From assembly GCF_001413925.1 (NCBI RefSeq), contig NZ_LBMJ01000001.1, positions 3,078,001-3,142,000 of the forward strand: a stretch of DNA of 64,000 nucleotides, read 5' to 3'. Numbering within the stretch: the first letter of the stretch is position 1; every line of letters starts with the position of its first letter. This DNA is from Nonlabens sp. YIK11 (lineage in GTDB: Bacteria; Bacteroidota; Bacteroidia; Flavobacteriales; Flavobacteriaceae). The translations under genes were made by a program, and so were the position numbers. The notes under the pieces were generated by a model. That model was not told the DNA's origin, did not search any database, and saw only the letters and a program-made list of their open reading frames with translations. Below are positions 62,071 to 64,000 of the stretch, in pieces.

Positions 62071-62907
62071 ATGCTTAAAAGTTTTTTAAACAAAGCCGTA
62101 CCTAAACTGTACGGCTTTTATTTTAACCTTATCTCGGTGTTCTCTCAAGAGAAAGCTGGGCAAAAGGCGCTACACGTATTTAGCCATCCACGAGCAGGAA
62201 AAATACAGCCGTTCCAAAACGAATTTTTAAACACGGCAAGAAAACAAAAACTGATTACAGAAGAAGGTTTTGTACAACTTTACCATTGGAAAGGTCAAGG
62301 AAAAACCATCTTACTGATCCATGGATGGGAATCCAACTCTTGGCGATGGAAGTACTTGATTGATCCATTGCGTGAACTGGATTATAATATCATTTCCACA
62401 GATGCGCCGGCCCATGGTGCGTCCAGTGGCACAGACTTTACAGCTGTGAAATATTCCAGAGAAATTAAAAAGGTCATAGAGCTATACCAGCCAGAGATCA
62501 TCATCGCCCATAGTGTTGGTGCCATGGCGACAATTTATCAAGAGTCTCAACATCCTCATGATTTTATAGAAAAAATTGTTTTGTTGGGTGGTCCAGATCG
62601 TTTTGACAAGATCATGAATGGATATCAAAAATTGACTGGGTTCAACGACAAGGTCTACCAAGCCATTGATGACTTATTGCTCAAAACGTACGGTTTCCAT
62701 ATTTCTGAGTTTAATTCTGCAGATTTTGTGCAAGATATTAATGCACAAGTGCTTCTTATTCACAGTAAGCAAGACGCGATTGTAGGTTATGAAAGCATGC
62801 CATCTATTGCCTCTAGATTGAAAAATGCATCCACTTACACTTCCAAAACTGGTGGCCATAGCCTTCATACACCAGAAGTCGTTGATCAAATCTTAGCCTT
62901 TTTATAG
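62071..62907 (+). CDS. Alpha/beta hydrolase
   Basis: A 278-residue alpha/beta hydrolase. The oxyanion-hole motif is LLIHGWESNSW, the nucleophile Ser is in IIAHSVGAMA (an A/HSxG variant of GxSxG), an acid follows in SKQDAIVG and the catalytic His is in TGGHSLHTPE. Substrate unknown. A perfect 10-base hairpin overlaps codons 8-16; the frame continues through it normally. Confidence 0.83.
   Translation: MLKSFLNKAVPKLYGFYFNLISVFSQEKAGQKALHVFSHPRAGKIQPFQNEFLNTARKQKLITEEGFVQLYHWKGQGKTILLIHGWESNSWRWKYLIDPLRELDYNIISTDAPAHGASSGTDFTAVKYSREIKKVIELYQPEIIIAHSVGAMATIYQESQHPHDFIEKIVLLGGPDRFDKIMNGYQKLTGFNDKVYQAIDDLLLKTYGFHISEFNSADFVQDINAQVLLIHSKQDAIVGYESMPSIASRLKNASTYTSKTGGHSLHTPEVVDQILAFL
62092..62123 (+). 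terminator. Terminator-like hairpin inside the hydrolase start
   Basis: AAAGCCGTAC, loop CTAAACT, GTACGGCTTT then TATTTT. It is 31 bases past the lipoprotein stop and inside the first codons of the hydrolase, so it may be the lipoprotein terminator, an attenuator, or chance. Confidence 0.5.
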
Positions 62908-62948
62908 GAAAAATAGCTCAAGGTTCACAGTATCTTTAAAATAAAAAG

Positions 62949-63188
62949 ATGGGCAGACCTAGCATCAAAAACGAAGACCAGTACGAAGCCTTAAGAGATA
63001 AAGGATACTCTCAAGAAAAAGCGGCACGTATCGCCAACACACCTGATAGCGGAGAAAAAGGTGGTGAAGCCAAGAAATACGAGGATCGAACCAAAGAAGA
63101 TCTATACCAACAAGCCAAGAAAGTAGGTATCGATGGGCGTTCCAAAATGAATAAGCAAGAACTTATAGAAGCCCTACGAAACAACTAG
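62949..63188 (+). CDS. Small protein with Rho N-terminal-like domain
   Basis: A 79-residue basic protein. It starts MGRPSIKNEDQYEALRDKGYSQEKAARIAN and ends with a LEM/SAP-like Rho-N helix pair (TKEDLYQQAKKVGIDG, MNKQELIEALRNN). Similar short proteins in Bacteroidota are annotated as Rho termination factor N-terminal domain proteins. It probably binds nucleic acid. It lies two bases before the transporter ATG. Confidence 0.75.
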   Translation: MGRPSIKNEDQYEALRDKGYSQEKAARIANTPDSGEKGGEAKKYEDRTKEDLYQQAKKVGIDGRSKMNKQELIEALRNN

Positions 63189-63189
63189 G

Positions 63190-64000
63190 ATGAATAAAAA
63201 AATACCAGCCAGCATCATAAGACAGATTTTTGTAGTGTTAGCACTCCTAATGGCAGCAGTGTTAATCATCTATGAGATGTTACCTTATTTAGGTGGTGTA
63301 CTTGCCGCTGTAACTCTTTATGTCTTACTCGTTCCTGCGCAACGATACTTTGAAAAAAAAGGATGGAAACCGTGGATAGCAGCAACCTTATTGCTCGTAG
63401 TGAGTATTATAGTCATCCTATTACCTATTGCAGGATTGGCTCTGATGTTTACCTCGCAGATCAAAGATGCGCTCGCAAACAGTGATCAAATTACAGAACA
63501 AATCAAGTCTCAAATCGTACAGATAGAAGAATATGTTGGTTTTGATGTGATTCCAGCCATAGAGGGAGATCAGGTAAAGAGTACGCTTTCTTACGTGTTT
63601 AGCAACTTTGCGAGCTCCAGTTTGACCATATTTATTGCGGTAGGTGTTATGTTCTTCATCTTATACTATATGCTAGTTGAAAGGAAAACCTGGCAAAACG
63701 CTACCTTAAGATACCTGCCACTCAAGAAGAAAAACATAGAAGCTATAGGCAAAGAAAGTATTGATCTGGTAAAATCCAACGCTATTGCCATACCACTGGT
63801 AGCTATTATGCAAGGTGCTGTAGCTTTGATTGGATATTATATATTTGGAGTAGAGAATCCATTCTTCTGGTTTGGGGTGACGGTAATAGGTAGTATGATC
63901 CCTTTTGTTGGGACTGCCTTAGGTATAGGTCCAGTAGTCATATTGCTATTGGCTCAAGGAAATACAGAAGCTGCGATAGGTGTTCTAATTTATGGCGCTG
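63190..64000 (+). CDS. AI-2E family transporter, cut by the right edge
   Basis: The first 270 residues of a membrane protein that continues past the window. It begins MNKKIPASIIRQIFVVLALL; two N-terminal helix pairs, a periplasmic/cytosolic segment at about 90-125 and further helices with IALIGYYIFG-like and GSMIPFVGTALGIGPV segments mark the AI-2E transporter superfamily (PF01594). Members export or import small molecules or act as Na+/H+ antiporters; which applies here is unknown. Confidence 0.85.
   Translation, partial: MNKKIPASIIRQIFVVLALLMAAVLIIYEMLPYLGGVLAAVTLYVLLVPAQRYFEKKGWKPWIAATLLLVVSIIVILLPIAGLALMFTSQIKDALANSDQITEQIKSQIVQIEEYVGFDVIPAIEGDQVKSTLSYVFSNFASSSLTIFIAVGVMFFILYYMLVERKTWQNATLRYLPLKKKNIEAIGKESIDLVKSNAIAIPLVAIMQGAVALIGYYIFGVENPFFWFGVTVIGSMIPFVGTALGIGPVVILLLAQGNTEAAIGVLIYGA

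Overview
The window looks like chromosomal DNA of a marine member of the Flavobacteriaceae (Bacteroidota). Evidence includes Bacteroidota-type promoter boxes (TAnnTTTG), a type B gliding/T9SS C-terminal domain, a fused SecDF, the DUF4293-rho pair, an HYC_CC_PP protein and a Lacal_2735-type small protein. Genus is not established; the gene set resembles Nonlabens/Dokdonia-like bacteria (inference).

Layout. 1-5.6 kb is the end of an integrative mobilisable element: a coiled-coil protein cut by the left edge, a relaxase with an internal duplication, a ribbon-helix-helix protein, an HTH protein, an unknown protein and a tyrosine integrase, all on the minus strand. It probably ends at 5.76-5.78 kb, where a sequence like the 3' end of a tmRNA or tRNA-Ala gene sits directly before an orphan terminator. 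5.9-11.2 kb holds a metal-tail lipoprotein, a histidine kinase/response regulator pair and an MscS channel. 11.3-16.1 kb is a plus-strand metal-efflux operon (HYC_CC_PP, outer-membrane protein, double HMA protein, NHL lipoprotein, SO_0444-type permease, HMA-MauE protein). 16.1-30.8 kb is housekeeping DNA (APC permease, OmpH, DEAD-box helicase, rlmF, csaA, redoxin, DUF1599-folP-cdaA-DUF3667, ABC exporter, truA, phosphoesterase). It is interrupted at 21.9-23.8 kb by two small secreted-protein genes, each followed by a copy of the 3' end of the redoxin gene. 30.9-35.2 kb holds a beta-propeller LytS-type kinase, its LytTR regulator and DUF4293. 35.4-42.8 kb holds rho, a coiled-coil membrane protein, rpsT, tRNA-Glu, proS, an aromatic/Gly- and Ser/Arg-rich lipoprotein and a FadL-like porin. 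42.9-46.9 kb is a 1341-residue T9SS cargo protein. 47-64 kb holds folE, cysS, yidD, lgt, secDF, mdh, DUF6588, gyrB, DUF2911, queE, a HerA-like ATPase, a lipoprotein, a hydrolase, a Rho-N-domain protein and a truncated AI-2E-family transporter.

Two signals are not explained by ordinary genes. One is a highly iterated palindrome, CGCTTTCGCGAAAGCG: 12 perfect and 4 one-mismatch copies between 11.9 and 61.4 kb, about one per 3 kb, mostly between genes but also inside six reading frames. The other is the redoxin 3'-end array, which has the form of repeated insertion at one gene end.
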